Of a stretch of 64,000 nucleotides of DNA, positions 21,219 to 32,812 are shown one piece after another (position 1 is the stretch's first letter; the number at the start of each line of letters is the position of its first letter). Made by a program: the position numbers and the translations under genes. The notes under the pieces were generated by a model. That model was not told the origin of the DNA. It saw only the letters and a list, made by a program, of their open reading frames with translations, and made no database searches. This stretch comes from Phlebiopsis flavidoalba. Lineage: Eukaryota; Basidiomycota; Agaricomycetes; Polyporales; Phanerochaetaceae. Where the stretch lies: NCBI GenBank assembly GCA_035772785.1, contig JAOCPU010000003.1:310001-374000 (forward strand), written 5' to 3'.

Positions 21219-23781
21219 ATGATTGCAGAGGTCCTTCTTGGTGCTCGCAGGCCACTCATCTTCGCTTTTTCCCAACTGATCACAAAGTTCATCCTGCATT
21301 CGTCCCCCTGTACATCCCGGAGAACAGCAATGTCTAGAATCTCTAGGACAGATAGCTTATAGATACCGCAAGATAAAACAAGCCTCCCGTCAGCTCGGAC
21401 GCTCCCCGTCGCGGTACATCTCGGCTCTATGCGCTACGCTGAACCAGATACTGCGAAACAGAATATGAAAATCTCGTTGTCGACACGGAAGCAAAGGTTC
21501 TAAATCGAGATAGTAGCCTCGTTGCTGGCGGATCCTTCGCCCTACCCCTATCCTCAGTCCGCGCGATTTTTGCAGAATGGGATGCCCCTCTGGTCGCATT
21601 GGAATCGCTTATGGATGAGCTGCAGTCTCAACCTCAATGGACACCGGCGTCCACTGATCGACCTCCTCTTGTCGCGCTACCAAACTGGTGTTTATCGTGT
21701 CGCGTCGGTCAATATACGCTCGACTTCAGAGGCCGTACAACGAGTCTGGAATAGCTCAGCTCCAAGCGTTGTCGTTCATCAGGCTCAGTCACACCAACGA
21801 CCCTCTAGCGTCCCCAGGACAGTATACGCTGTTGGAAGGCATTCAATGCCTAGCTGTGTTTCCCGTCCGGACGCTAGGACTCTATAGCATATATTGGCCG
21901 CGCCATCGGCACTGTCACAAAGCGGCGAAGTGGGAGAAACAGTTCCCTCGACAAGAAGCTATGGATCACACCAAACTCTTGGACAGCGTTCTCCCACAGG
22001 ACCGATACGAGTTCGACAAAGTCATTCTGGATATTCGCACGGCCGTGAGCGAATGGCTATGGCTCAATGTCCTCACACGAAAGGACGTGGACGACGCGGT
22101 CGAATCCCTGTCAGTTTTCATGACTATATGCGCGTGATCATACTAATCATGACTTGTCTTATTCAGCGCGAGCTACTTCCTGTTTACGCAACGGCGAATC
22201 GTCTGCTTTCTCTTTCACTATACGCGAAATTGAGCGTCTGAAGATTTCACGATTGACTGGCAGAACGGGACGTGCTCCCCAACACGATGATCAGGGAGCA
22301 AGATCTCCGTCTGGCCTTGTTGCGTGCCTCGCTGAGTACCTCGGCTCAGCATGACCCTGCGCTCTCTCACCTTAGCTTTTCATTAACTTCCATCGGGACC
22401 CCTTCGACCCCTCCTCCTCCTACCCTTGGCACGGGTCCGTCTGCACGAGAATATATCAGCTTCCCTCAGCAATCCACCAGAGAACACATCCTTCGACGAC
22501 CTTCTCCTGGGCACCCGCTTATACTCAACTATTCTGTATCATGGCCACTTGACCTGTTTCTCCACGCCTCAGATCTACAAATCTACGCTGCGCGTGATTG
22601 TTCGCCTGCTATAAGTCTCTCGCGACCTTTTTATTGCGTCAAAAACCGACACAACCGAATACAGACCTGTTGCGCACCGCCCTATCAAACGCACAACGAG
22701 CGAGGCGGCGTTGGACGAGGCCTTGGAGAAGGCGGCACAGCAGAAGACGTAGAAGTGCGCAAACGGAACTCTGCTGCGTTGGGTACGGATGGTGGCGTTT
22801 GTACGGGAGATGGCGCTGGTTACTGGACTACCCTACTTTCGGATACGGCGACGACCCGATGTGGATTGACCGTCAGAATTTCGGAGGTTCTTCTGAGAGG
22901 TGCCAATTATCCGGATAAAGATCCCGACTCCGACTACGCATAAGCTCTCTTTACCTCCTCCCCACCCCCCCGCCCGACCATCTGCCCTCACGGCGAAGTG
23001 TGCGGCAGATGGATGCGTCGCGTCCTCGGGCCCTGCCCTTTCCTTGCGTCGCTATTCATCACATAGAGAGTCAGCGAGACAGGGTCTCGTCCCAACATGG
23101 ATTTTATACCCTGCGTAGGAGCACTGCAACATATCTCGACGTACATCCACCGGATGCTCTACTGTCAAATTCTATATGTTGACGTCTATCCAATCAGGTC
23201 TATACTCGAAGTTTTGCGAAGGATTTGTGTCGCTCGCAACACATAGCTTCGAACGATGGGGTGGTGACATTCTTCCTCGCACCTCCTACTATTCAGAGGC
23301 GTTTAGCCTAGGGGCTGCGAGACCCGGTGTTAGCAGGTGCGTGAGTTGGTGAGTGGAACGTAGGAAGATCGTCGCCGAGGTCTAATGATGTAAGATATAG
23401 GGTGTATGAGCCAGAGTGTTACAGTTGTCAATTACGCATCGAGAAGGCTAACGAATTCATCACGTCTAGGCACTGCAGCACACTACTCGAATCCTTCTAT
23501 GAACAGCTATCGTTATCGACAATTTGTCAACAACCGCTCTCGACCGCACGGGACGCTTTCGACCGTGTGAGTGCTGTTCACAAATATGCCGCACGACGCA
23601 AACGCGACATGGGTTCCACAACATTCATCCGTCCAAGGCGTGGCAAGGCGCGCGAGCTGGAGACGAGGAAGTGCGCAGGCACGTCGAGAGGCTGTTGCTG
23701 CGGCTTGATTTCAATGGCGAGTTTTCGACACACAGGGTTGGCGGCGGCGGAGGGGACGTGACAGCGAGGAGGAGATTTTGA
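21219..23781 (+). CDS. Gamma-tubulin complex component, GCP4-type (Spc97/Spc98 family)
   Basis: Subunit of the gamma-tubulin ring complex that nucleates microtubules at the spindle pole body. Start ATG 21219, MIAEVLL then (frame-corrected) LAGHSSSLFPTD, followed by IAYRYR, SRYISALCATLNQILRNEYE, LSSVRAIFAEWDAPLVALES, PLIDLLLSRYQTGVYRVAS, AAKWEKQFPRQEAMDHTKLL, DSVLPQDRYEFDKVILDIRT, SEWLWLNVLTRKDV, MIREQDLRLALLRASLSTSA, SWPLDLFLHASDLQIYAA and LSNAQRARRRWT..LGEGGTAEDVEVRK. The C-terminal gamma-tubulin-binding part shows LLESFYEQLSLST and DEEVRRHVERLLLRLDFNGE, ending near VGGGGGD. N-terminal GRIP1 and C-terminal GRIP2 regions are both represented. Length and the MIAEVLL start fit GCP4 better than Spc97 or Spc98. 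Indels are frequent. Confidence 0.88.
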
Positions 23782-24142
23782 AGGAAGGGGGACGCAGGTA
23801 ACATGGCGCCCGAATTGACGCACGCGTCTGTAATTGTAAGATTTACGAATTAGAGATTTGGAATGGATGAGTGTTTGCTTGGTTGTGAGCTGCAGCAGAA
23901 TGAAGCACACTAAGTCCGGTGTATATTAGCCTCGCGATGCGCACGGTGAGGAGCTCTGAAAATTGGGGGAAGCCGAAATGGAACGATTTAGTACGAAGGG
24001 TTCGATTATCCGATCTGGGGATGATTATCGGCACAAGTGGGGCAAACAACCCGACGAGGGTTTATAACTCTGTCACCACGCATCGGGGACTTTCCAATCG
24101 CCCTCGTCGCCTCTATCTCGCACACCCGCCATCTTGTTCCTC
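23782..24142. other. Spacer between GCP4 and pyrophosphatase genes
   Basis: Intergenic; AT-richer in the first half. It should hold the GCP4 terminator and the promoter of the pyrophosphatase gene. No other gene seen. Confidence 0.4.
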
Positions 24143-25514
24143 ATGGCCAGCCCGTCAGTCCTCGCCGTGCCCCCGACGTCCTGCTCGTCATGCATGACCG
24201 TTTTCCTACACAGAAGTCATACACACCCGCCAGATTGGCGCTGCTGCCAACACTCTCGGTAAGGCGGTCCTAACGCGCCAGCAATACCCGCACTCCGTTA
24301 GCTCACTCCCAATTGCAGAACAACCGCCTTGAGTGGTTCAATCCTGAGAGGGCATCCGACAAAAGACCCGTCGTCTCACCCCTTCCACGACATCCCGCTC
24401 TTATGCCGACCAGAACAATGGCATCCTCATAACATGATCTGTCGAGTTGAGGTACCCCAACCCGCTGTGGACTACGCGAAGCTCGAGTATCTACCAAAGG
24501 AGGAGGCCCTCAACCCATCAAGCAGCGACATAAGAAGGGCCGTCCTGTAGCGCTTCGTCCGCAATCTGCCTTCCCCCACTTATACACGGTTACATCTTGG
24601 AACTACCGGTGCACTTTCCCCCAGGTGCGTCTCTCTCGCACGCGCACGCCGATTCGACACGCACCGCAATTCACATTCCCCACACTCGCAGTATTAAAGA
24701 CCTGGGAAGAAGACCCACAGACGCACCCCACCACGGAGACCAAGGCTCACGGTGACAACGATCCCCATTGATGTCTGTCGTGAGATCGCGTGAGCAGGTT
24801 CGGCCTACGCTCTCGGCCACGGCTCAAGCAGGTTGTCAAGGGTCCTCCCTAGGCTTATCATGGCTACTCCCTCCTCGTGACGAGGGTGAGACCGTGAGCT
24901 GGAAAGGTCATTGTCGTCGACGTCAATGACCCCTCCTTGCGTCCAAGCTCTGAACGAACATGAGGACGTCGAGAACAACCTCCCCTGGCCTCTATCGTGC
25001 GACAAATAGAGTGGTTCATGGCTTAGTCCCTGCATTTCATAGCTAGTCACAGAGACAAAATCTTAATTGCCGTTGTAGCATCCTAACAAGATCCCCCGAT
25101 GGGAAAGCTGACCGAGAACCAGTTCGCGTTCTACGGTCGGTTCGAGTAGCGCCACAAGAACAAGAAAGTATACACGCACCGACTGAGATCATCCACGAGT
25201 GCCACGAAGCCTGGCGCCCAAGCTTGCCTCCGGGCGAGAGCACCGTGCAAAGACTGCCTCGTACGAGGACCTCCTCTCCACTGACTGTACTCCGATGTTT
25301 GAATCTCTAAAATGTCTACATTATGAAGACCACACTTCAAACACTCGTCTTCAGCCGCAACACCACCCCCCCTCCAGGGCACACTCCATTGGCTTCATTC
25401 TCTGAAGATAACGGATGCGCGTACCAGAGCGTCCCCCGCCGACACGAGGAAGCCCGCAGCTCCCATGCCGACACCCTGACCAGTAAATATCACTGTTATA
25501 TATGCATACCATAG
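24143..25514 (+). CDS. Inorganic pyrophosphatase, family I, soluble
   Basis: Hydrolyses pyrophosphate to two phosphates with Mg2+, pulling biosynthetic reactions forward. Visible blocks: SYT.ARQIGAANTL then a GT donor and an intron ending in TTGCAG, HRLEW, HPFHDIPL, YAKLEYLPKEEALNP..DIRR, RFVRN, KTWEEDP, GDNDPIDVC (about 24751-24779, metal-binding aspartates), VDVNDP (about 24915-24935), NEHEDVENNLP, ripping into IPDGKA and ENQFAF, HKNKK, EIIHECHEAW (about 25187-25213) and a tail near ASFSEDNGCAYQSV. Order and spacing match fungal cytosolic pyrophosphatase of about 290 residues. The first coding exon is not resolved, so the start is approximate; the stop is also uncertain within about 30 bases. 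Confidence 0.85.
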
Positions 25515-25879
25515 ATACCTCACTAATGCATTCCACCTTCTAGTATCTCACCAAGAATGGTTCCTAATCTCTTCCGCCCTCAGGTATAGATGTACATCTC
25601 GTGTAACAATAAAAAAGCATTCAGAGTAACTAGCCATTGGGTAATTAAATTAAAGGAACTCTATACGTTGACTCGATCCGTTCGATCCCCGCATACGTAA
25701 GCTTTCGGTTTCAAGGGACTGCGCACCCGCCGACTTCGAGTGCCATAGAAGACGACGATACCACGCACGGACAAGCTACGATTTGCAGAAGGGACTTTAC
25801 GATAGACATAAACATCTAACATTTGCAACTAGGAAAACTAAATATCTACACTACCAAGCATTAACAAAGCAACGAATAT
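25515..25879. other. 3' spacer between convergent pyrophosphatase and Pom152 genes
   Basis: AT-rich sequence where the two transcripts converge. Terminator signals of both genes are expected; no gene seen. Confidence 0.4.
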
Positions 25880-28800
25880 TTATGCTCGCGGGCCCGCTAC
25901 TACCGCGCCGACATTCTCCTCAACAACCGCACCATACTCTGACTGCATGGTGGGTACCGGCAGGAAGTAGCAGCGTCTGAGATGAACGTGACCGTCTCAG
26001 GTGCCCCTCGAGCGCGGAGAAGATGGAGAGTACTCCTTCACGTCGTCACGACCCGAGACGGTGTGCGTCTCGAGCACCTAGGCACCGGCCGTGCACTTAC
26101 TTCGTACTGAGACTCCGCACGCTGACGGTACTGTGAACGTGAATGGCGCGCTCGCCGCCAAGCGTGAACACGATCTCCGCTGGTCGCTGTCGCAGTCCAC
26201 TGTCAAGCAGTAGCGAGCGTGTCGTATGAGGAGGCGGGGGCGACTTACCCATCAATGGATGTCCTGCACGATGCGCTTAGCCGTGGCCCACTTTGCGCGG
26301 ACGGCAAGCCGATGCTTAGCACGTGTACCGGAGGTCCGTAACAGCCGTCTTGCACCATCTTCTGCTGGTGCGCGTGATGGACGTCACTGCGACTCGCCTG
26401 GCTGCTGAATGGGCATGACTCAGCACAATCGAGAGAAGGCGACGTTCTTGGCCTCTGTGTGTAGCAGCTTGCCGTTCACGCGGTATCTACCAGTGCATCG
26501 TTAGCCATGTGGAGCGAATGGGCAAGGAAGCGCCGTACCCGACGGTCCTGGAGGCTTGCCCTCGAGCTGGAGCGCGATACGTCGCCTCAGCGCAATAGAT
26601 GCTCCTTCCGTCAAATGGTTACGATGGCAGCGTCTCGGCGACGTCTCGAGCCACGATATGGAATAATTTAATCGCGAAAGGGTTTAGGATGCGCGGAACG
26701 AGCGGGGTTCTGGTATCCGCCTAGCTCACAGCCCGACACGTCCCTGGACGGATATCGATCGGCTAACAACATGCGGGCATATGGACTGAACGTGTAAGAA
26801 GGAAACGTTCAGTTTCCAAGTGTATTTCGCTCACACACCACAGTCTCGTGGTTATACCTCGTAGACTAGGACAGCGAGGTTTGCGACGACGGAAGAGCTG
26901 TATCCTGAACGGGAGGTGGGCTCGAATAGTCACGATGGGCGGGCCCTGGTCGCCTTGCTAGAGTCATTGGGGCGTCATAAAGAGTTAGGGCTGGTCGCTT
27001 CATAGCTAGTATTCCAGTGACGTCTGTCTATTGTTCTTGGGAAGTTTTGCGGCGCGTATTGATACCATGGAGCGCCATCCCCCATGAAGCAACCTTGCTT
27101 GCTACGAAGAGCAGGCTTTGAGATCCGTGGGAAATTGATCATTCCTCCTTGTTTCTTGTAGTCAGTAGTGTAAGGCCCGTCCGTCGCCGACCTGCTTGAA
27201 CACGCGTGAGTCGAGTGCGGGCTTGCGTCAGCGTGTGTGGAGCTGGAAGCGTGTCCGTGTGCTTGGTATGCTGCTGAAGGTGGTGAGTTGATCCAAGGAT
27301 AGTTTGTATCTACGCCTTTATCATTGTCTTCGCGTGCGAACAATTTTACTTCAGTGAGGCTGGACTAAAGGAGGGCGGCCTAGTGATAGAAATAATTATA
27401 TTGGTAGCTCGTCTTTGTCGTGACATATTTTACTCACCCGTCAAGTCCAAGTCGACATGATCATCTGAGCCGTTCACAGATGGGAATGAAGAATGTGAGA
27501 CCCGTTGAAAGGCTCCTATAAGTGGATTGGATCTCGGAATGGAGCAGCTTTGCGGCCGGGTCTGGGTACCCAATTCACCGTGAAATCCTTGGCGTCCTCG
27601 ATGATTGCTCCAGGGGCATTTTGATAATCAGATTACCTGTATAATGGTGGTCATGAAAGGCTTTGCTACATTATTAGACGGTCATACCTCGAGAAGCTCA
27701 TATACGCCCTTTTGTCACCTCACACGCAATTCGTCGTTTGGAGTTGTGAGCGCATGAAGCAGAAAGAGTTTTGTGGGGTGTGCTTCGGCGCGCCGGCGGT
27801 ACTTCAATCTCCAAGGCTATCGGTAGCGGTCAGAATATTAGAGGGAGCGGAGGGGCGATTACATATGGACATACGCTGTCCTCCATGTAAGACGAAGATG
27901 GCAAGCTGGCTCAAGCTCTCCTATCCAAGATGGTGAGGCTTCAGTTTGTTAGCTGCGCCATAGAACTTGGCTGTGGGCTGCGGACTGGTTACACGCGACA
28001 TCACAAATTAATGTAAGAGACAGCGTGCCTTGACACGTCGAACATTGACGACGACTCACCCGGTACTGCAAATGGAGCGCTTACGCATCCGGATGAGGTC
28101 CTCGATGCTCAATCTGCATATAGCCAAACTGTTAGTGGAGAGATCGTAATAACAAAGAGAAATTATGCGTACCCAGGTCAACTTCGAACGAGCCGCCATT
28201 GCGGTCGATGGCAGGCGGGATGGGAACCTCGATTGTCTTCCTTGGTGTCTGAATATCCTTAACGGGAATGATTTCAGATCCCTTGGGGCCAACCCCTGAA
28301 CATAGAGCGTCAACGGTCTGTACCCTATTTCAATGTTGAGTACGCATACACGGCTAGCCGGAGTGAAACAATATACCTTTGAGATCGACGTCAAGTCTCG
28401 TGGTGTTCCCCTCGCAGTTACTGAACTTCTTTCTTCCTCGGACCCCAGCAACGTTGTGGGCAAAGTCAGCAGAAGCGGGAGGTGAATGACCTGGTCGATG
28501 GTAGGACCCTTGAGATCAACTCTCTTGTAGTTGGCATCGCTGAGCTGGCGTGGATGCAAAGGTATAGTGACCACTATCCGGAGTGTTGGTCTGTGAGCTC
28601 TCCGCGAGATCCCGAGAATGTCTTCATCTTCTCACAGCAGGCTCCTTGTCCTTGCGTACAGTGTAGTAGACACACACATGAAGGGTGGAGTTCTCAAAGT
28701 GCCATGGAAGACCAGAGAAGCTGATACGCCTGTGTCGCCAGCAGAGCTAGAAGACAGCTCTTAGTTTCTGTGCGTCCTGAACAAACGATGGGGCCTACTT

Positions 28801-30798
28801 ACCATTCATGGATCTTCTTCCATTCGATTTCTGCTGTAGGTACAGGTCTCTCCAAGACTTGACACGTATCAGGACTCAGAACATCACCCTCGCAGTATTG
28901 ACCCTTGTTTACTACTGGCGATGTGGTACTGGCCTGGGGCGCACTGGCCCTGAAGGGCTGAAATCTCTCCGCTGCTCAGCAGTGATGGTCTTCTTCCAGG
29001 GCTTGAGTTTCTTGTACGCTTTGGAGGTGTCCTCGGCAGCGGGGGGACTGTACTTGATGTCTACACTCCAAGGTCCATCAAGATTGTCGGCCTCACGCAG
29101 GTTGAGCCCAAGAGACGTCTCGGAGCCAATGAGGAGGGAGGAGGGGTTTCCGGCGCCACAGTGCTTGAAGGAGACCGTAGGGCGGCGAAGGACGGTGATA
29201 GACCTAGTAATCTGGTCTTCTAAAGAGACGTGATCTTGAGGGGTCTCCGAACCTGCACTGATGACGTTTTCCCAGAGCATCATAGACACGGACTCCAGGA
29301 TGTACGTATGCGTTCCGAGCGAGTCCAGAGTGACGGTAAGGGGGATAGTAACCTGCTGAGGTGCTCTGCGGCCAGAGCCCGCCAGTCTCCACTTCTCGCC
29401 AGGACGAGCGATGCGAGTGGTAGTCCTCTCCCTCGATACCTTCTACCATGAAAGGGTTCGCGCTTGCCATTGATTTCCCGGTGCCATTTCAAAGCTGAGC
29501 GGGGGTACGCCGTACACGTCGATCTTGAGTTCCAGATCCTCGCCGGCGCCGCTCTTGAGACCGGGGAGCTGCGCATACGCATGTTGTCTCCATGGGATAT
29601 TGCGCTCTGTGACGCGAGAGAAGACCGCACGAGGGCAGGGAAACGATGGGCACGTCTGTGGGATAGACGAGGCGAGAGTCGACGTTCGACGAGTCGAGTA
29701 CGTTATCCAGACGAAGAACACCGGGCTTCGAGACACGAACGTGGATCAATGACTGGCTCTTCTGTAAACGAATGTCCGTGTGATGGGACGACCTCCTCCT
29801 CTTCGTCGTCGTATTCGTCATTAATCGTCGGGGTCGCGTTTTGCAGCTGCAGTGGAGCGAGCTACTTCAAGCGATTCCTGTCGGGCGTGTTCGATTGCTT
29901 TCAGGTCCTTTGCTGTGAGACTCCAATCGTTCAACCCTTCCCCACTGCAGACTTCGTCTTCTCCTGCTCTCCTCCCGCGTCCTCAACGTAGCCTAGTGGT
30001 GTCAACGTGTACCTCACGTTTACGGGGTTGGTGTTATTGAGTAGAATGGGAATGAGAATGCTCTCTCCTGGAGACGCAATACAGAACGTCTGTGCATACG
30101 GGTTGAACGTGGGCCGTGCTGATCGGTGACATGCGGACAGTATGTTGACCCAGGAGGTGCGAGTCGCGGGCTGCATTTCCGACAAGACTACCAAGTCCAA
30201 GAGCTGGAAGGACCTCAGAGAAGCTAAATGACGGCCGGTAGATGCCACATCCCCTGGTCTAGAGACCCAACTTAGCAGAGAGAACCTTGCTAGTACGATA
30301 CATGTCACTCACTTGAGAGCCACGCGCTGGGAATAATCTGTGAGAAGCCTTCCATCCCTAGCCCCCAGGTCAACTGTTATCCCGCCAAACAAGAATCCGT
30401 CGAGTAGCCACAAGGCGCATATCTGCAGCAGCACTACCGACTTCGCATAGTCGAGCCTTGGTATCGTAGATGCGAGAGACCGGCACAAAATATGAAGTCC
30501 CATATGAGCCACTTGCAAAAAAAAGTATATCTGGCTTGTTGGCCTTCGCTGAATAGATAGCGGAAGAAATCGAAAATTTTGATGGCCTAGTGAACGCGTT
30601 GAACGGAGTGTTCAGACACGGGATGGCGCGTCGCAAGAGGGGTCCCGTCAAAACGCGAGATATGGAAACATCTGCGTTGTGGCTCACCTGGAGAAGGGCT
30701 CCGACACTTAGAGAGTATAATCTCTGAGAAGGTACGTCGATGTATTTTTCGGATATCCGTGGTGGCGGATGCGGTGGTGTAGTGGGTGCTCTAGACAT
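25880..30798 (-). CDS. Nuclear pore membrane glycoprotein Pom152
   Basis: Anchors the nuclear pore complex in the pore membrane. From ATG 30798: MSRAPTTPPHPPPRISEKYI, DVPSQRLYSLSVGALLQVS, then hydrophobic segments including LLQICALWLLDGFLFGG (about 30360-30430). The lumenal part is a series of Ig-like repeats: FCIASPGESILIPILLNNTN, YTLTPLGYVEDAGGEQ, KPGVLRLDNVLDSSNVDSRL, KIDVYGVPPLSFE, VEGIEGEDYHSH, RRPTVSFKHCGAGNPSSLLI, PTAKFYGA, KGVYELLE, AIIEDAKDFTVNWVPRP, TDYKKQGGMINF, KSSIVVDVAE-like sequence, YRVNGKLLHTEAKNVAF, AVTDLRYT, QAEIVFTLGGE, VLETHTVSG and the tail EYGAVVEEN. Length near 1,300 residues matches the family. Several phase-consistent short introns. Many indels make the C-terminal third hard to recognise in single frames. 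Confidence 0.85.
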
Positions 30799-31118
30799 GG
30801 TGGCAGTTTGCCGTCGTGCAAACGCGACTGCCACGCGGAAGTATATGCGGTGGTCTTCACTGAGGGATTAGATCGTTCGAGAGAGACATCAAAGGGTCGT
30901 GAACAGATGGCGGTGGTCGTTGGAAGCAGGTTCGGAGGACAATGAACGCGCCTCAACCACCACACACGATCACACACAAGTCCAACAGGCGCCCGAGTAC
31001 TGTCATCGTCGAGCATCGCCGCCGGATACAAAGCTTCCGCAGGTTTGTACATACATATTTATTCCATCTTATACCGATACATAAGCAAGCAATAAGATAC
31101 GAGACCCTCAGCTCAGAA
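30799..31118. other. Pom152 promoter and thioredoxin 3' flank
   Basis: 320 bases between two minus-strand genes. Contains a run of cacacacgatcacacaca (about 30960) and AT-rich stretches near 31050-31110. No separate gene. Confidence 0.4.
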
Positions 31119-31782
31119 TCAAAACACGAAATAGGCACCCAGCAACCCAATGAGAACCTTGGCCTGTGGGTCCAAGCCTGTGGTACCAGTTGCTAAAACT
31201 CGGGGCGTTTTGGTAGAGATGGTGTGGAGGGGGATGAGGAGCCACCAAGAGTTTGGCCCTTGCCTGAGAGAAGGACCCCGAAGAGCTCGACGCATGCTTC
31301 CGGACGGTTGCTTTCCAGCTTACTATACAGACATGAGTACCACAATGATAGATGGTGAACGTAGATACGCACGCTCGGTCTGCTCCCTCCATCTTGTCTA
31401 CTTGCGTCCGCCCTTTCAGGAATACGAAAGTTGGCCTAGATGCGTCTCGGGAGGTCAAGGCATGTTTACCGAAGGCCATACGATCTACTCACATAGCACG
31501 GACGCTGTACCGAGCAGCCACCTCGTTGACCCGCATCGACATACGCAATTTCAGGAAGTTCACATTGGTATACTTCTTCGACAATGTCTCAAATACTGGT
31601 GCGATGACCTTGCAGGCCCACACCTGCGGTGGAGTCCGTATTAGGTTTCCGGGGCTCACTCATACAGCCTGCCCGCTGCGTAAACCATGTTGCGTGGAAG
31701 TCGATGACCGAGACCTTCTCTCCGGCCTTAGACAGAATGTCATTCAGCTGCGAAAGCGACGAAATAGTTTGTGAGTTGACAT
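31119..31782 (-). CDS. Thioredoxin-like protein, probably tail-anchored
   Basis: Thiol-disulphide oxidoreductase. Start about 31782 (MST.QTISSLSQLNDILSKA), then EKVSVIDFHATW. The active site is split by an intron: exon 1 ends ACATG, a GTTTACG..CCGCAG intron follows, and exon 2 begins GTGTGGGCC, which restores W-C-G-P-C-K (one base of the GGGCCC run is missing). Next come KVIAPVFETLSKKYTNVNFL, VNEVAARYSVRAM, a second intron, and PTFVFLKGRTQVDKMEGADR. Unlike classical about 105-residue thioredoxins it continues into a Ser/Gly/Pro-rich linker (HASSSSGSFSGQGQTLG) and a hydrophobic C-terminus (KVLIGLLGAYFVF) ending at 31119-31121. This suggests anchoring in an organelle membrane facing the cytosol, by inference. 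Confidence 0.82.
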
Positions 31783-32134
31783 TGCTCCGCGGGACCACCA
31801 AGAAAGCGGGAGCGTGGCTGGTGACAAATTACGAGGAACTGTAGGGCCACAAGCGCCAGGCGCGTGGCAGGGTTTTGCGCGAGCGCGACGATCAGCCTGC
31901 CACGCCTCACGTGATGCGGGTCGGTTGATTGGGACAAACACGACCACACGCGTCCGTGGACCCATATATTGACGCGCGACGGAGCCCGCCCGAGCTTTCC
32001 TTCATCCTCAACCATACCACCTTCTCACTCGCCCAGAGTCCGAGCACTACAGAACCACTCGGAGCACCCCTCGCTCTCGGCTACCTCGCGCAACACTCCT
32101 CCCCCATCTACACGCACCAAACACACATCAGGAC
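31783..32134. promoter_or_regulatory. Divergent promoter, thioredoxin-like gene / histone H4
   Basis: 352 bases between the two starts. On the H4 side a ccatatattg TATA-like box lies at 31963-31970 and an inverted CCAAT (gattggg) at about 31927-31933. The H4 leader (32000-32134) is C/T- and CA-rich, as in many fungal histone genes. Confidence 0.55.
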
Positions 32135-32663
32135 ATGTCTGGACGCGGAAAGGGTGGCAAGGTGCGTGTCTCGCGTGCCGTCGCCGACTCGCGTCGTTTA
32201 CTGACCGTCGTCGTCGTCGTTGCCCACAGGGGTCTCGGAAAGGGCGGCGCCAAGCGTCACCGCAAGATTTGCGCGACAACATCCAGGTATCACCAAGCCC
32301 GTGAGTACTACTTTCGCGTCAGCGTGGCCATCCGAACACGACTAACGTCATTTTTTGTCTCGGCTTGTAGGCTATCCGTCGTCTTGCCCGTCGTGGCGGT
32401 GTCCAAGCGTATCTGCTATCTCCTGGTCTCATCTACGAGGACCGGACCCGTGGTGTTCTCAAGATCTTCCTCGAGAGAAGTCATCCGTGATTCCGTCACA
32501 CTACACTGAGCACGCGAAGAGGTACGCTTCGAGCACATTGGCTATCCGTCGATGTTGGCTGACTGATCGCTGTCATGTAGGAAAACCGTTACCGCGCTCG
32601 ACGTAGTCTACGCTCTGAAGCGGTCGGGCCGCACCCTCTATTAACTACGGCTTCGGCGCATAA
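32135..32663 (+). CDS. Histone H4
   Basis: Core nucleosome histone. Four exons with introns at 32162-32229/30, 32301-32370 and 32522-32580 (59-70 nt). Exon 1 encodes MSGRGKGGK, exon 2 GLGKGGAKRHRKI.., exon 3 AIRRLARRG, GVLKIFLE, VIRDSVT and EHAK, exon 4 KTVTALDVVYALKRSGRTLY then GFGA and TAA at 32661-32663. H4 is almost invariant, so deviations can be located: about nine insertions, deletions or small replacements, including a missing T in the KILRD codons, a missing G in IQGI, an extra C after GV, inserted bases in ISGL and YEETR, and an extra 7-base stretch before GFG. Splice sites are intact. I read these as consensus errors, though a pseudogene cannot be excluded from sequence alone. Confidence 0.9.
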
Positions 32664-32812
32664 GCGCAGCTCTCTGGATTTTGTGTATTTCTAGTCTCGT
32701 TACTGTACATCGTCATTGTCCTCTATTCTACATGAGCTCTATCCAATTGCATAGTCTGTTGTAACTGAAACCTGCTGGCTGTCGTGAGGTGTGGTGCTGG
32801 CGTCGCGTGAGG

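Noticed and set aside
32135..32663. Histone H4 as a pseudogene
   Set aside because: Splice sites, start and stop are intact and the same indel density affects every gene in the window, so sequence error is the better explanation. Not fully excluded.
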